DNA of 64,000 nt from Eriocheir sinensis (GCF_024679095.1 NW_026111662.1:351990-415989); one strand, 5' to 3'. Positions 26,019 through 39,441 are shown, counted from the stretch's first letter. Numbers and translations are program-made. The notes: generated by a model from the letters alone, not told the origin.

Positions 26019-26248
26019 TACCCTCGTTGTTTCCCCTCTTTTGTACTTGAGATGTTTACACTGTTATATATGTCACCCTTCTTGTTAGTGTTTGTCCTGT
26101 CAGATGTTTACACAGTTGTATATCTCTCATTCCTCTCTGGGTATCTGTTTTTCTTTATCCTCGTTGTTTCCCCTCTTTTGTACTTGAGATGTTTACACTG
26201 TACTGTTATGGCTATTCCTCTTGTTTGTTCGTTTTCTGGTTCCTGACA
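26019..26248 (-). repeat. 3' LTR (truncated), with internal tandem duplication
   Basis: Ends TTCCTGACA on plus. CCTCGTTGTTTCCCCTCTTT..GATGTTTACACTG occurs twice, about 135 bp apart. Matches 34250-34479 except at two sites (near 26064 and 26119). Confidence 0.85.
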
Positions 26249-26283
26249 TACTTCCCCTTCCGGAAGATCTCGCCCCTGAGATC

Positions 26284-27515
26284 TCACAGGTGTTGGAGAA
26301 GATACGCCTTGCAATGTCTGCAGTTGGCTTGAGTCTGAAGTAGGCAGCGTCGTGCGTAGCGCAGGACATAGGAATACCCCACGGCAGACGTCACCAGCAG
26401 TAGAACCAGGATCACGACAATGGCGAAGACAATCCACCAATGGATTACGGGTTGAAAGGGCTGATCCGGCTCGACCACATAATTTAGGGGCTGCAAGCCA
26501 GCTGTTAGCTCCTGTAGGGGGATGGACTCAGCACTGCGAAGAGAACCTTGCCGAAGCATCAATATCCCATTATCCGTCAGGCTGACAGTATGTCTGTTTA
26601 CAGGATGGGTAGGGCATGTGAGTGTCAGAGTGATGGGGGAGGCAAGTGAACAGGTCCAGTAGCCAGGACCTTTTATAAACATAGGGGGAAATGTTTTCAA
26701 GACTATTGTGTGGCAGAGGTTGATCACTGACTCATGTTTCAAGAAAGCAGCCGATTTACAAGAGGCTGCGTTACTAGCCTCATAGACGGGGCCTGTGGGA
26801 GGACAAACTAACATATGGTTATTCTTGTTACAGTGTTTTATACTAGAAAGCAGAAAATATATTTTCCTATTCTCACTGAAGGCAATACATCTTGAATCAA
26901 CACTATACATAAGAAAGTAAGTGCTATTCTGCACAGAAAATGGAAGGGAGTCGATTCGAAAGACATCAAAGGTGTCAATCGGATCTCCTCGCAAAGGTTT
27001 GGTGAAATAGAAATTACGAGAATCGTGCAAAGCCGTTGTCCTGGAGGACAGTTATTACATCCCTATATAGAGCTAAAAAATCAAGAACTGCAAGGCACAA
27101 AAGACCTGGAGGCCGAACCTAGGCTTCCTTTAATGTGCTGAACAACTGTTTGTCTCACATAATGGTTGGAGCTATGTATGTTTGCAGGGGAGCCTGCAGA
27201 CTCAACTTTGAATCCTGTATACCTGGACTTATGTGTCTCAATGCTAAGTCAAAATACAACAATACGTATTTGTAGGAGCTTTTTTCTCTTCCTAATGCCA
27301 AAGTTTATAGTAAAATGGCGCACAACTTGGTTCAATACATCTACAGCTGAATATAGCTTATTAAAGGCAGATTGCATGGCATGCATATTACTTAATGATG
27401 TTGAGTTTTCCATAATAAACATATAACTATATAAAATCTTTCTCAGTTAATGACTCTAGTCCTCTATTATTTCATGAATAGCATCAACTTGAGCCTGGGT
27501 CGCGGTACCAAATAG
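26284..27515 (-). pseudogene. Envelope-like glycoprotein of the Gypsy-like element (broken)
   Basis: The C-terminal 248 codons (26284-27030) are open. They are Cys-containing and have a strong membrane helix at about residues 198-222 (WWIVFAIVVILVLLLVTSAV). A short tail follows, with Cys/His residues (CRHCKAYLLQHL). Upstream, near 27493-27515, another frame has an LFGTATQAQ motif like that in errantivirus/baculovirus-F-type envelope proteins. Stops lie between the two parts, and another 61-codon piece lies at 27534-27719. In the family this protein is a membrane-fusion glycoprotein; here it is interrupted. Assignment rests on position, the motif and the terminal anchor. Confidence 0.6.
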
Positions 27516-28180
27516 GTTATTAGACAAGGATCCTCAAAAAAAAATATTTCCCGTTTTTTTCTTTTCTCTATAATTCATAGCAGCATGCAGCTTGTTTTGA
27601 ATAGTAGTCATCACATAGCCTAAAACTTTTTTTAGATGATGCAACAATGAACTGAATTCGTTTTCAAAATTAAAGAGTGTGTATTTTATTGCTTTTACAG
27701 CTGGATACTCAGGTGACATTTGAATAACATTTCAAGTAACGAAGCAGTTAAAATCCGTGCTTTATATAATGCAGCTAAAACATCTTCTGTGAGGCTAAAC
27801 TGTACTATAGTCTCTGTCTGTGAGGACTATAATATAGATAGTATGTTGGTGTGAAACTTTGGCCAGCACGTGTTGGGGACTCCTGTTGTGTCATTTAGTC
27901 GTACACCGAAAGAGTCAAATCAATCTGTGGTTTATTTCGTCATATTTCCGCTCAATTATTGCATTTTCATCCTTATGCATTATTCCTGTTCTATATCGTA
28001 TTAGTTTTGACATTACATTAGGCAACTCTTGTACCATCGAAGAGCGAAGGCTTTATCTATGCCGAGGTGGCTCTGAAAGTTTGGGAGTAACCTGAGAAGG
28101 TAGGGCCTGTGCATCAGCTGTTTATTGCTGGTGTAGAACGAACATTATTTAATGTGTCATGAGTAGCAGTCACCTCTCCG

Positions 28181-28740
28181 CTACGAGTCATTATTTTCGG
28201 TAGAAGTTTTCTCAGCGATTTCAGGGTTGAGCAATGCAAAGAATAGATCAGTGTCTGTCTCTGGATTTAAAGGGTATGCTCGCCTAATCGTTGGACATTG
28301 CTGCACGTCGATGCAATCTTCATGAAGGACTTTTACTCTATATGTGGGGACCGTTGAAACCTTACTAGTCCTGAGGTTTATAATTTTTACCATTATATCA
28401 CTGATCTTCTCTATTACCCTGCAGGGTCCATCAAAAATAGGTTGCAACTTTTTCTTTTCTATTCTTTTTGGTGTATGTTTGAGGAACACTCTGTCGCCAA
28501 CGTTGATAGTTTTGATTTTTGTAACTTGGTAATACTTTTCCATTTCTTCTCCACTTTCTTCATTGTAAACCTGGCATCTATCATAAACTTTATTTGCAAT
28601 TGCAGCCATTTCCTCTTCATAGGAGTCAATATCATAAACTTTCCTTGCAATTGCAGCCATTTCCTCTTCATAGGAGTAAATATCATAAACTTTCCTTGCA
28701 ATTGCAGCCATTTCCTCTTTATAGGAGTAAATATCATACC
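28181..28740 (-). pseudogene. Integrase C-terminal region with a triplicated segment
   Basis: The frame contains INVGDRVFLKHTPKR, FDGPCRVIEKI and STVPTYRVKVLH, resembling the chromatin/DNA-binding C-terminal part of Gypsy integrases. Before it, a 54 bp unit (18 residues around YDIYSYEEEMAAIARKV) is repeated three times in tandem (28580-28740). The repeat keeps the frame open. Confidence 0.7.
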
Positions 28741-29007
28741 AGGGCTGCTGAATTTTTTTCTAACATAGTGTAGGGTACAGGAGGATCTCTAAAAATCCTC
28801 TCTCTCTCGATAAAATAGGGACTCCTTTATGGTGCGATAATACGCAGGATTATAGGCCAAGATGTCTATAAGTAGCATTATATCCCAAACGGACACATTT
28901 CCTAGAACATTCTCCTCAAAATGGTAACAACAGTATAATTTGCGCGCTTTATTATTCCATTTCCATTTGTATGGTAAGCCGTTATTCGCGTGTCGCACAG
29001 GTAGCTT

Positions 29008-29518
29008 CTAATTTATCTCCTGCATCACGGAATTAACGAACTCTGAACCTTGACCTGTAACAACTGTCTGAGGAACACCGTGTACACAAACAACATCCAC
29101 GTACAACGCCCTTGCCATTTCGCGGGCTTCCTTACTCCGTAAGGGTACTGTAATCAAATACCTTTTAAAAACATCAACTATGGGCATTACGTATCGAACC
29201 CCATTGTCCGATACACCCATGGGACCCACAAGGTCCATGTGTATTCTCTCAAAAGGAGCGGTGACGTCTGGATATTGCCGCCAAGGAGCAGGGTGCAAGT
29301 TCCCAACTCACTTTTAAAACGACTACCATGACGCACTTCCTTACAAAATTCTCTACATCCCGTTTCATTCCAGGCCAGAAAGCGAACTTTCTACACCGAC
29401 ATAACGTAACTTTGGTTCCTCCGTGCCCTGCAGTGGCGACGAATGAGCCAGAGTTATCGCCTTGGAAATACTTGGGGGGTAGAACCACCACCTTAGTGGC
29501 TTCTCCGTACGGACTCAC
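29008..29518 (-). pseudogene. Integrase zinc-binding and core domains of the Gypsy-like element
   Basis: The N-terminal part has an HHCC-like start (HGGTKVTLCRCRKFAFWPGM, KRDVENFVRKC). The core then begins FERIHMDLVGPM, which holds the first catalytic Asp. The second core motif, normally T-D-Q-G-x-E-F, reads TGQGSEF, so the second catalytic Asp is replaced by Gly. The two halves overlap in different frames. Downstream pieces to about 28800 (VWDIMLLIDILAYNPAYYRT) continue the family pattern in another frame. Confidence 0.75.
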
Positions 29519-30030
29519 TAAAACACATCATTTATTTCCACCTGTAACTCTGACAGGGGCGGCATCTCACATTATGCCCATCTTCAACACAATATAACAT
29601 AATTTCCACCTGTACCTCTAACAGGGGCGGCATCTCACATTATGCCTTTTTTCTCTGAGTCTTTGCTCAATTTTCATTCATGGGGCTTCCTTCTTTTAGC
29701 AAACTTATATGCTGGCTGCTCAGCATGCAGCTCACTAATCTCCTGAATACTCCAGTCAAGTGTGTGGCCAATACACTCACTATTCAGGTCCATACATATC
29801 ATATATTTTATTTTCTCATTTTTCGGCGCCTGTTTCTTTTTCTGCACTAGTGCAATTCCTTGCCCCTCATTATCCACGTGTTCCACGGTTTTTGTTGTTC
29901 TCCGTCCACAAACATTATCGCGCGTGTCCTTCTAATTCAATCTCAGTGTCCTGTGAGCCTTCATCCTTGATTAAAAAAATCTGCTACTATATTTTCCTTG
30001 CCAGGCAAATGATTGATTGTGAAACCATAC

Positions 30031-30222
30031 TCACTCATGAGAGTCTGCCATCTCTATCCTGCCGTTGGGACTAGCTACCTGTAACAACCAGACTAAAGGT
30101 CTGTGACCCGTGTGGATCTCAACAGGGTAACCCAGTATTAATGGGCGGTTTACGTGTAACCCATAAATTACAGTTAAAGCCTCTCGTTCAACTATACTGT
30201 ACCGCTGTTCTGCCGTATTCAA
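30031..30222 (-). pseudogene. RNase H fragment of the Gypsy-like element
   Basis: RYSIVEREALTVIYGLHVNR and GYPVEIHTGHRPLVWLL match the E-x-E-x-L-A/T..H/D-H-x-x-L section of Gypsy RNase H, with TGH where TDH is usual. Separated from the RT by an AT-rich insertion at about 30380-30440. Confidence 0.7.
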
Positions 30223-30383
30223 TTTCTCACAAAAAAAGATACAGGTCTTAGTTTATCATCATTATCCTGTTATTGCAATACTCCACCAGTATTGTAGTAG
30301 GATGCGTAGAGTGACTGTACCAAGCATTCTATCCTTAAGGGTTGAGAACGCAATTTTTGTTTCATCCGTCCATATGAGTGGAG

Positions 30384-30401
<18 letters not shown>

Positions 30402-30414
<13 letters not shown>

Positions 30415-31200
30415 AATTTTTTATATATATTTTTTTTTAGTGTACCTTTCTTCCCTTTGTAAATCTTTAGAAAAGGAGCAACAATTTGTGAATAATTTGC
30501 AATAAATTTGCGATAATAATTAGTCAATCCAAGAAATGACTGTAAATCATGAATAGTTTGGGGGGCCAGGACGTTTTGTATGGCCTCCAGCTTGCTAGAC
30601 TGAGGTCTTATTCCCTCTGAGCTGATGGCATGGCCCAGGTAATCTACTTTGTCCTTAAAAAAGTTACACTTCTCCATCTTAAGAGTCAGGTTGGCTTCCT
30701 TTAAGCGATCCATAATTTGTTCTAAGTTATCTGCGTGATTAGAAAATATATCGCCCAGGATAATTATGTCATCAAGGTACACCTGAACCTTGTTGCTTAA
30801 TAGTCCTGTAAGGACAGTGTTTATTATTTTCTTGAAGCAGGACGGGGCTGTTTTAAGGCCAAAGGGGAGGGAAGTAAATTCCCAATGTCCTGCTGGAGAA
30901 GAAAATGCCGTCTTTTCTCTGCTGGTTTCATCTTGGGGGATTTGATGGTAACCCTGTTTCAAGTCTAGGCATGAAAAAAAACTTACTATCTTCCAATTGA
31001 TTGAATATGGTAGTTATATTAGGGAGTGGGTACCGGTCGTCCCGTAGTGTTTTATTAAGTGCCCGGAAGTCCAGACAAAGTCGTAGTACTCCATCTTTTT
31101 TTGCACTGGGATAAGTGGGGCATTATAGGGTGATCGCGAAGGGCGAATCACACCCTGTAGCTAGAGCGATATAAGCTGTTCATTTACTCTGTCATGATAA
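30402..31200 (-). pseudogene. Reverse transcriptase of the Gypsy-like element
   Basis: The open 186-codon block (30402-30962) has KQGYHQIPQDETSREKTAF, TSLPFGLKTAPSCFKK and the catalytic VQVYLDDIIILG. A thumb section follows (FLGLTNYYRKFI). The preceding fingers region, with a NAPLIPV-like start, lies at about 30970-31180 in other frames. The tail of the open block is a low-complexity Lys/Ile run derived from the AT insertion. Confidence 0.85.
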
Positions 31201-31915
31201 CTGATAGGAATGTTATATGGACGCCTGTGCACTACTTCATCAGTGTTTTGCTTGATGGTGCTTGAAAAAATAGGGCGTTACTGTTAATGGTTCTTGTTCT
31301 GTGGAAAACACTGTTATATATTTATCTATTAAGGACTTTAAAACCTAATTCTCTCTCTTCACTTGGGAATTTAGCGTCAACAATTTGATAGAGGCTTTTC
31401 TTCCTTACTTCAAGCTCTGCGGGCTTCAAGTCTGTTTTAGCTGTGTCAGCGGTCTGTACACTAGATACTTGTGGCGGATCAGCGTATTGCTCATGAGTGA
31501 CAGGCTTCACAAATCCTAACGTTGTATTATCATCTATCTTTACACTCACTTTCAATATTCAAATACGGCACAGTGACATAAGATCTTTGATTGTCAGATG
31601 AAGGGGTTAACTATCCCTGAGCACAAGACTCTAGCCTGAGGAGTACTAACACAAGGCTCAAATAAAGCTTCACTTGCCTGTAGTTGCGTCACTAGCGTTA
31701 TGTAACCTGCAACAGATGCATGCAGTTGCAAAGGTTCCGCTGCTTGGCAACGTACGGCCTTATTTTCAGTGAGACCTTCTTCATTTCCATCTACATTTAG
31801 CTAAGATCCTTCACCTCTAGATATAAGACATTTTTCCTGGCATAATTGTATGGTTTCCCCTTCTATTATCAGTTTTAAGCTTCGTTCTTTTGTTCCTCAT
31901 TTAGTTGCAATGTTT

Positions 31916-32215
31916 TCAAAATAATCTCGTGCTACACGACAAATCAGTACTCAACATAATATGAGTCGGCAAATCTACATCGCGTGTTATCAATAAGTCT
32001 TGGAAACTACTTTTTCCTTCCATATTAACTTGTCTTTTACCGTCATTTTCAATATGGTATCTTTGCACAGAGACAATATTCACGGGTTTCGCTTCACAGT
32101 TATTTACTGCGAGCCCTAATTCTTTAATAAATTCATCCGTTAAAAACTCACACACGCTCCTGTTTCTAGGAGCGCTGCCACTTTTGCATATGTATTATCA
32201 TGAGTAGTGCGATCT
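31916..32215 (-). pseudogene. Retroviral-type aspartic protease relic
   Basis: An ALLETGA motif, where family members have D-S/T-G-A, is followed after a frame change by FLTDEFIKELGL. The active-site Asp reads Glu. Consistent with its place upstream of the RT. A further 77-codon frame at 31322-31555 lies in the PR-RT linker and is not identifiable. Confidence 0.5.
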
Positions 32216-32239
32216 GCCTACCAAAGTTACTCTAGAGTC

Positions 32240-32521
32240 ATGTTAATTATAGCCTTCTTTTCATTATTTTTAAGGTCACTCCCTTGTTTGTTATAGCCTT
32301 CTTTTCCTTATATTTATGTGATGCGGTTACTCCCTTGTTCGTTATAGCCTTCATCTTATTATATTAAAGGTTACTCCCTTCTTCGTTATAGCCTTCATCT
32401 TATTATATTAAAGGTTACTCCCTTATTCGTTATAGCCTTCATCTTATTATATTAAAGGTTACTCCCTTCTTCGTTATAGCCTTCATCTTATTATATTAAA
32501 GGTTACTCCCTGTTTTGTTCT
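32240..32521. repeat. 44 bp minisatellite, about 6 copies
   Basis: Unit starts GTTATAGCCTTCATCTTATT and ends GGTTACTCCCTTCTTC. The first two units are diverged and the last four nearly identical. Lies within the presumed gag region of the LTR element. Confidence 0.85.
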
Positions 32522-32814
32522 TCGCTCATTTTCCGTTTTTTCCACTGCAAGTGTGCATATTTATTTATTTATTTATTTTCATTTGTTTATTTAATGTTAT
32601 TTGTAGTAGATAACTGAGGGGGGCACTACCCTGGCCTCCTCTTCCTCTGATTCTCTTACTTCACACATTTATCTTAATACTTCACACTATTGTCCATATG
32701 TTTCATTTTTTTATTTTTTTATTCATGACTTTTTATCTATACCTCACACTTTTCTTAGTATTTCACATTTTTTCTAGATCATACTCTACACTTCCTACCT
32801 GGGGGACGCGGGTT

Positions 32815-33110
32815 AGGCCTTTATAAAGTCACTCTATGGCTGCATTTCAGACGCGGCACCGCCACCCTGTGAGGCGTAGAGCCCCGTGCTCCCCTCCATC
32901 CTGGGGTAACAATCCTAAAACAAACAAACCTGAGAGGCAGGACGCTGCCGCTGCCTGTCACCTGACACCCTCTCACTGAGGAGTGGATCACGGCGCGGGT
33001 GGAGAGAGACTGCCCATCCCTCTCCACTCCGCCCGGGAAGGAACTCAAGAATTCTCGGTTGAGTCGCGTGTGCTACCCATTGCACTACAGAACAACAGTG
33101 GTTGGCCAGA
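32815..33110 (-). mobile_element. tRNA-derived SINE (family 3)
   Basis: On the minus strand an A-box-like TAGTGCAATGGGTAGC (33072-33087) precedes a B-box-like GAGTTCCTTCCCGGGCGG (33030-33048). The body ends around CTATAAAGG. It resembles a tRNA-headed SINE inserted into the LTR element. Confidence 0.6.
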
Positions 33111-34249
33111 GTTTCCATTACCATATCGTCAAAGTCCATGTCCTCCGGAAGAACCATTAATTATATAATTAAATCGTCCTATTATTTCCGCCACTTAAAA
33201 CGAGCAAAGCAATGTAAATAAGAGGCGTTTTCTCGTCAGAGTAAATTAAACAAAAGCACTGTAAGCACATGTCCTATTTATCCTATACCGCTGCCGCCAG
33301 TTTTAGACCCTTCTTTTCTTGTATTAAATCAACTCTTTTATCACTCATTAATTACTCCATAAAGATCTCACCGTCTCGTATCCCTGGTAGCGTGATCCGG
33401 CTTAAGTTGTTATTGGAGACTGGTGTTCGGGGATAAACAAGGAAAAAGAAAATATACATTTATTTAAAATTAAATGAAAGTAATTGCCTTACGCAATATT
33501 CTATGCTCAGACGATCATAACACTGGCATATTCAGCAATGGATGCAACATATGACAAACGACATGTCTTAAACATAATACTACAATATGTGCTCAGTTGT
33601 TGCCAATAATAATAACACTCGTCGTTCCACAAGCAGTGGTTTGTATCTGCTTACATCACAATCATTATGTACTCTCTTCACAAAATCCTAATAACACATT
33701 CCTGTAGTATAATCTACTACAAGTCATGGAAACACATTATTTTACCACACCCAGTGGTTTTACCTTTGCTTTACATCGCAAACAAATAATCACAATCCTG
33801 TCCCACTCACACGGTTTCCCTTAGATTCTCGAATTTTTACTCACGATTAAGATCACAACAGCCATCCTCGGCGGAGTGAGTATGAGTCTGCTTGAGGCGA
33901 GAACCAAGCTCGGTCTACTCATACCACTGATTTCTAGGCCACATTTTTCTTTGCTTTAGGCGGACTTACATCCTTGACACGCCCTTAATTCTTTACATAA
34001 CCAGTGGCCAATACTTCCTGTCACACCCATCTGCTCGCTCATTATGTTGTATTGTTTTACTTCTCCTGCTATTCGTGAGTCAGTCTTAAGACACTCCCAC
34101 AGTGATTTTTCTGTTAAATTATTGGCTCATAACATGTCGCCACGACTGACGTCACGGGTCAGAGTCTTTTTCAATGGTTGTTCACACTTTCTGACCACGC
34201 CCACTGGGCATCTGTTTTATGTATCTGAGTCTGGGTATCTGTTTTCCTT

Positions 34250-34479
34250 TACCCTCGTTGTTTCCCCTCTTTTGTACTTGAGATGTTTACACTGCTATAT
34301 ATGTCACCCTTCTTGTTAGTGTTTGTCCTGTCAGATGTTTACACAGTTGAATATCTCTCATTCCTCTCTGGGTATCTGTTTTTCTTTATCCTCGTTGTTT
34401 CCCCTCTTTTGTACTTGAGATGTTTACACTGTACTGTTATGGCTATTCCTCTTGTTTGTTCGTTTTCTGGTTCCTGACA
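34250..34479 (-). repeat. 5' LTR (shared 230 bp part)
   Basis: The partner of 26019-26248. LTR sequence may extend to lower coordinates, perhaps to about 33400, where minus-strand AATAAA and an ..AATAACA end are seen. The missing half of the other LTR prevents proof. Confidence 0.75.
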
Positions 34480-34480
34480 C

Positions 34481-34896
34481 TATTCACAATATGCGCAAGA
34501 TCTCCTGAGGAACTGTGAAGGTAACAGTGATGACAATATGAATGAAGATAACGGTGACGAGTGTGATAATTATTCACAAAATGGGCAAGATCTCCTGGGG
34601 GACTGTGAAGGAAACAGTGATGACAATATGAATGAAGATAACGGTGACGAGTGTGATAACTATTCACAAAATGGGCAAGATCTCTTGGGGACTGTGAAGG
34701 AAACAGTGATGACATTAGTAATAAAGCGGGGTCGGACAACAGTAATAAGTCTAATAGTGACCAAGAGACTGAAATTTACTGTATGTACTGTGGTGTTCCA
34801 AAAAGTTTACACGAAGCAAGAATGGCAACTTACACTGAGGAATATGGGTGTTTCGACTGTTACATGGAGGGCATAAAAACTGGTGTGAGTGAGTGA
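34481..34896 (+). pseudogene. Acidic 30-residue repeat protein with C-terminal CxxC pair (fragment)
   Basis: Three direct repeats of 90 bp (starting 34481, 34571 and 34661) encode a 30-residue acidic unit around GQDLLGDCEGNSDDNMNEDN. After the third, the frame continues only through a one-base shift in a G-run (34687-34690). It then reads YCMYCGVPKSLHEARM and YGCFDCYMEGIK to a stop at 34894-34896. CxxC..CxxC suggests a small zinc-binding fold. The array is cut on its left by the end of the 5' LTR. Family not recognised; it could be host or transposon-derived. Confidence 0.5.
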
Positions 34897-35400
34897 AAAT
34901 GTTATATAATACTGGTAAAGAAGAATAAATTCATAATTAATAAGGATTGACATGATACTGATTAAGGCTGTGGTGAATGATAATACTGTCATCCACTCGT
35001 TACTTTGTGAATGAAAATCTATCATCATAGGAAAATACGATGGTATGATATTCATATTGTTGACCATTATCATCATGAACTCGGAAATTTTATAGTGATT
35101 TTACTAATAGTCATAATGACTACCATCTTAAGAAGCAAGAAGTCACCGAGGCTTTGCTGTTTGAGTGTTACATGTGAGTACTAGGGCCAGAAGTAATTTT
35201 TACAACCTTTACTAATGACATTGACACAATAGTAAAGAAAAGTAACAATGTTTTTTTTTTTTTTAGTGTTTATTAAACAATACTAACGGGACCTGTGAGA
35301 ATTCCACGGCTAATGTGCCTTATACATTACCCTGGCAGGAGTAGATTTAGCTTATCTCTAGAGCATAACAGTTTTTTTTTTACCCGACACCCTGCAACTT
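34897..35400. other. no gene recognised
   Basis: AT-rich sequence; nothing supported. Confidence 0.5.
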
Positions 35401-35615
35401 CTACTAACCATTAACCACTAACCTCCTCCACCTCTAACCCTCACCAAACAGTTTACTGACCCAATTTACATACCATTGGACACCCCACACGCCGCATCCG
35501 ACACCCGGTCACTGCCACTAACCAGTAACTACCACCACTAGGCTTAGCCACTAACCACCTAAGCTGTGTGGTGAGGGTTAGAGGTGGAAGGGTTGAGTGG
35601 TTAGCAGTGGGGAAC
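35401..35615. repeat. Imperfect inverted repeat
   Basis: CCACCTCTAACCCTCACCA (35430-35448) faces TGGTGAGGGTTAGAGGTGG (35570-35588). Pairing extends outward through ACCACT..AACC words, for a stem of about 45 bp. Confidence 0.7.
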
Positions 35616-35777
35616 TTATAGTGGTAACAGGTTGGTGACGGATATGGGGCGTGTGTACAGCACCAGGCATCTTTAGAATGACAGTTTTCTGTTACGTAAG
35701 AACACATTGAATAGATGAACACGGCAGAGAGAGAGAGAGAATAGCCTTATCACCGAGATATACACTCCCAGAGTGGT

Positions 35778-35780
<3 letters not shown>

Positions 35781-35826
<46 letters not shown>
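35781..35826. repeat. (CT)n microsatellite
   Basis: About 46 bp of CT on plus; a short GA run lies at 35726-35740. Confidence 0.9.
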
Positions 35827-35831
<5 letters not shown>

Positions 35832-35989
35832 AGGTGAATATTTATTTATTAAAAAAAATAAAAATAGCATGTATAGTTATTATGGCTGTACTCGATCATA
35901 GTCTAATAACAATAACAATATTTATTAGCAACCTAAAAAAGAAAAAGTATCGGACATGAAGAATTATCAATAAATCCAATAAATAAATC

Positions 35990-36095
35990 CGAGCAATCTG
36001 GTACCGGTACCGAGCAATCTGGTACCGGTACCGTACCGTTTAGCTGGTACCGTTAGTACCGGTACTGGTACCAGTACCTGCTCACCCCTACCTGA
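35990..36095 (-). mobile_element. GGTACCGGTACC-rich hAT-like end
   Basis: GGTACCGGTACC is repeated with a CGAGCAATCT spacer, then mixed GGTACC/ACCGGT words to CTCACCCCTACC. Read on minus, it starts TAGGGGTGAGCAGGTAC, like terminal sequence of non-autonomous hAT elements with subterminal repeats. The partner end was not found. Confidence 0.4.
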
Positions 36096-36940
36096 CGGCT
36101 GACGGACGGCTGGGAGAGGGAGGAAAGAGAGTGGAAGGGGAAAATTGACGGAGGAATGACTGGATTATGAGTAGGAGTTCTTCTTGTCTTTCATTTATCT
36201 TTCTTTCATTTCTTCTCTCACTTCTTCTTTTCTTTAATTGCTTTGCATTCAATTCTTCGCCATATATTTCTTCTCCGTCTTTCATTTTTTATTTCCCTAA
36301 ATTTCCTCCCAATTCCTTCTCCTATTTCTAGTAGCCTATCATTCACTCTAGTTTTCTTTTAATTTCCTCATTTCATTCGTTCACATTTTGTACCTTTCAT
36401 ATTCCGTCATGCAAATCTTCCCAATAATTTCACCTCTTCCTGTCTTTTTCTCGTTTGCTATTTTATTTCTTCTGAGCCTCCATTTTTTCTCCCATTTCTT
36501 CTCTTCTTATATATATTTTTTTCCACTTATTCTCCAGTTTCTTTTCGTTTCATGTCTTCCCAATTCTTTCCTCAGGATCATCTCAGTGTTTCCCTTCCCA
36601 CACTCTCGCCTCGCCTCATCCTCTCTCTCTTCTTTACCGTCTTCTTTAAATATAATAATGCTTCGCCTCAACCTCTCATATTCTTCTTCCCCTTTCCTTT
36701 ACACTATCAACTAATAATACTCCGCCTCGTCCTCGCCTCATCCCGTCTTCTGTACACTCGTCCTCTCTTTCACACGTGACGCGCACGAGTGTTTGAACGG
36801 GAAACAACACTAAACGCGAAGAAGAGTGGAACTTTGCGTTAAGGGCCGGAGGAGAGAGAGAGAGAGAGAAAGAGGTCAACTTATTTACATTATTCATTTT
36901 TTTTTGTCGCCTGTTATTCTTTCCTTTTATTAATCCCTGT
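36096..36940. other. C/T-rich sequence, no gene
   Basis: 36170-36740 is T/C-rich with TTCTTTC/TTCCC words and spurious Ser/Phe/Pro frames. A (GA)n run lies at 36852-36870. No gene seen. Confidence 0.6.
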
Positions 36941-36946
36941 TGTTCC

Positions 36947-36947
<1 letters not shown>

Positions 36948-36986
<39 letters not shown>

Positions 36987-37080
36987 GTAGTAGTAGTAGT
37001 AGTAGTAGTATTGTTATTATTATTATTATTATTTTTTTTTTTTAATTATTATTATAATTATTATTATTATCATTATCATT
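36948..37080. repeat. (TTA)n/(GTA)n trinucleotide repeat
   Basis: TTA units 36948-36986, AGT units to 37010, then imperfect TTA to 37080. Confidence 0.9.
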
Positions 37081-37395
37081 ATTTTTTTCATCATTTATTT
37101 TTCCTCACCATCATGATTTCTGCGTCATAAAGATTCATATCGTGCACTAATATTCACTGTCAAGGTTCCATTGTCAGACTTATTTGATTACGTATTCAAG
37201 CTATTATAATATTATAATATTTTAATATCTATCTATCTGTCTATTTGTTTATCTATCTATTTGTGTTTCTAGCTATCTGTCCGTTTATTGGTGTATCTAT
37301 TTATGTTTTTATTTAGTTCCACGCCACTGTCTCTATAGCAATATTTCATCAATTATTCATGTGTTTATTTATTAACCTTATCAACCGGAATATTT

Positions 37396-38527
<1,132 letters not shown>

Positions 38528-38621
38528 CCTGGAGGAAAATATTTTCCTCCGGTAAATCTCTTTCCACTCTTGAACTCTCTCTTGACTATTTTCAATAGAG
38601 CAAATATGATGCATTTGTTTA

Positions 38622-39441
<820 letters not shown>

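Larger units (their letters stand above)
26019..34479 (-). mobile_element. Gypsy/errantivirus-like LTR retrotransposon with env, decayed
   Basis: A minus-strand element bounded by a direct repeat of 230 bp (26019-26248 and 34250-34479) that differs at two positions in my reading. Its minus-strand start is TGTCAGGAACC. A polypurine tract (minus GGAAGGGGAAG, 26251-26262) precedes the left repeat, as expected for a 3' LTR. In sense order the inside shows protease, reverse transcriptase, RNase H, integrase and an envelope-like protein, the plan of errantiviruses. Coding blocks are interrupted by shifts and stops. A tRNA-SINE and a 44 bp tandem repeat occupy the expected gag region. The left LTR is cut short against the CR1-like fragment, so full LTR length is unknown. 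I treat it as a dead genomic copy. Confidence 0.85.

Noticed and set aside
33395..33425. A primer-binding site (TGGTAGCGTGATCC on plus near 33385-33400) for the LTR element
   Set aside because: The element reads on the minus strand, where a primer-binding site should begin TGG; the plus-strand match is in the wrong orientation.
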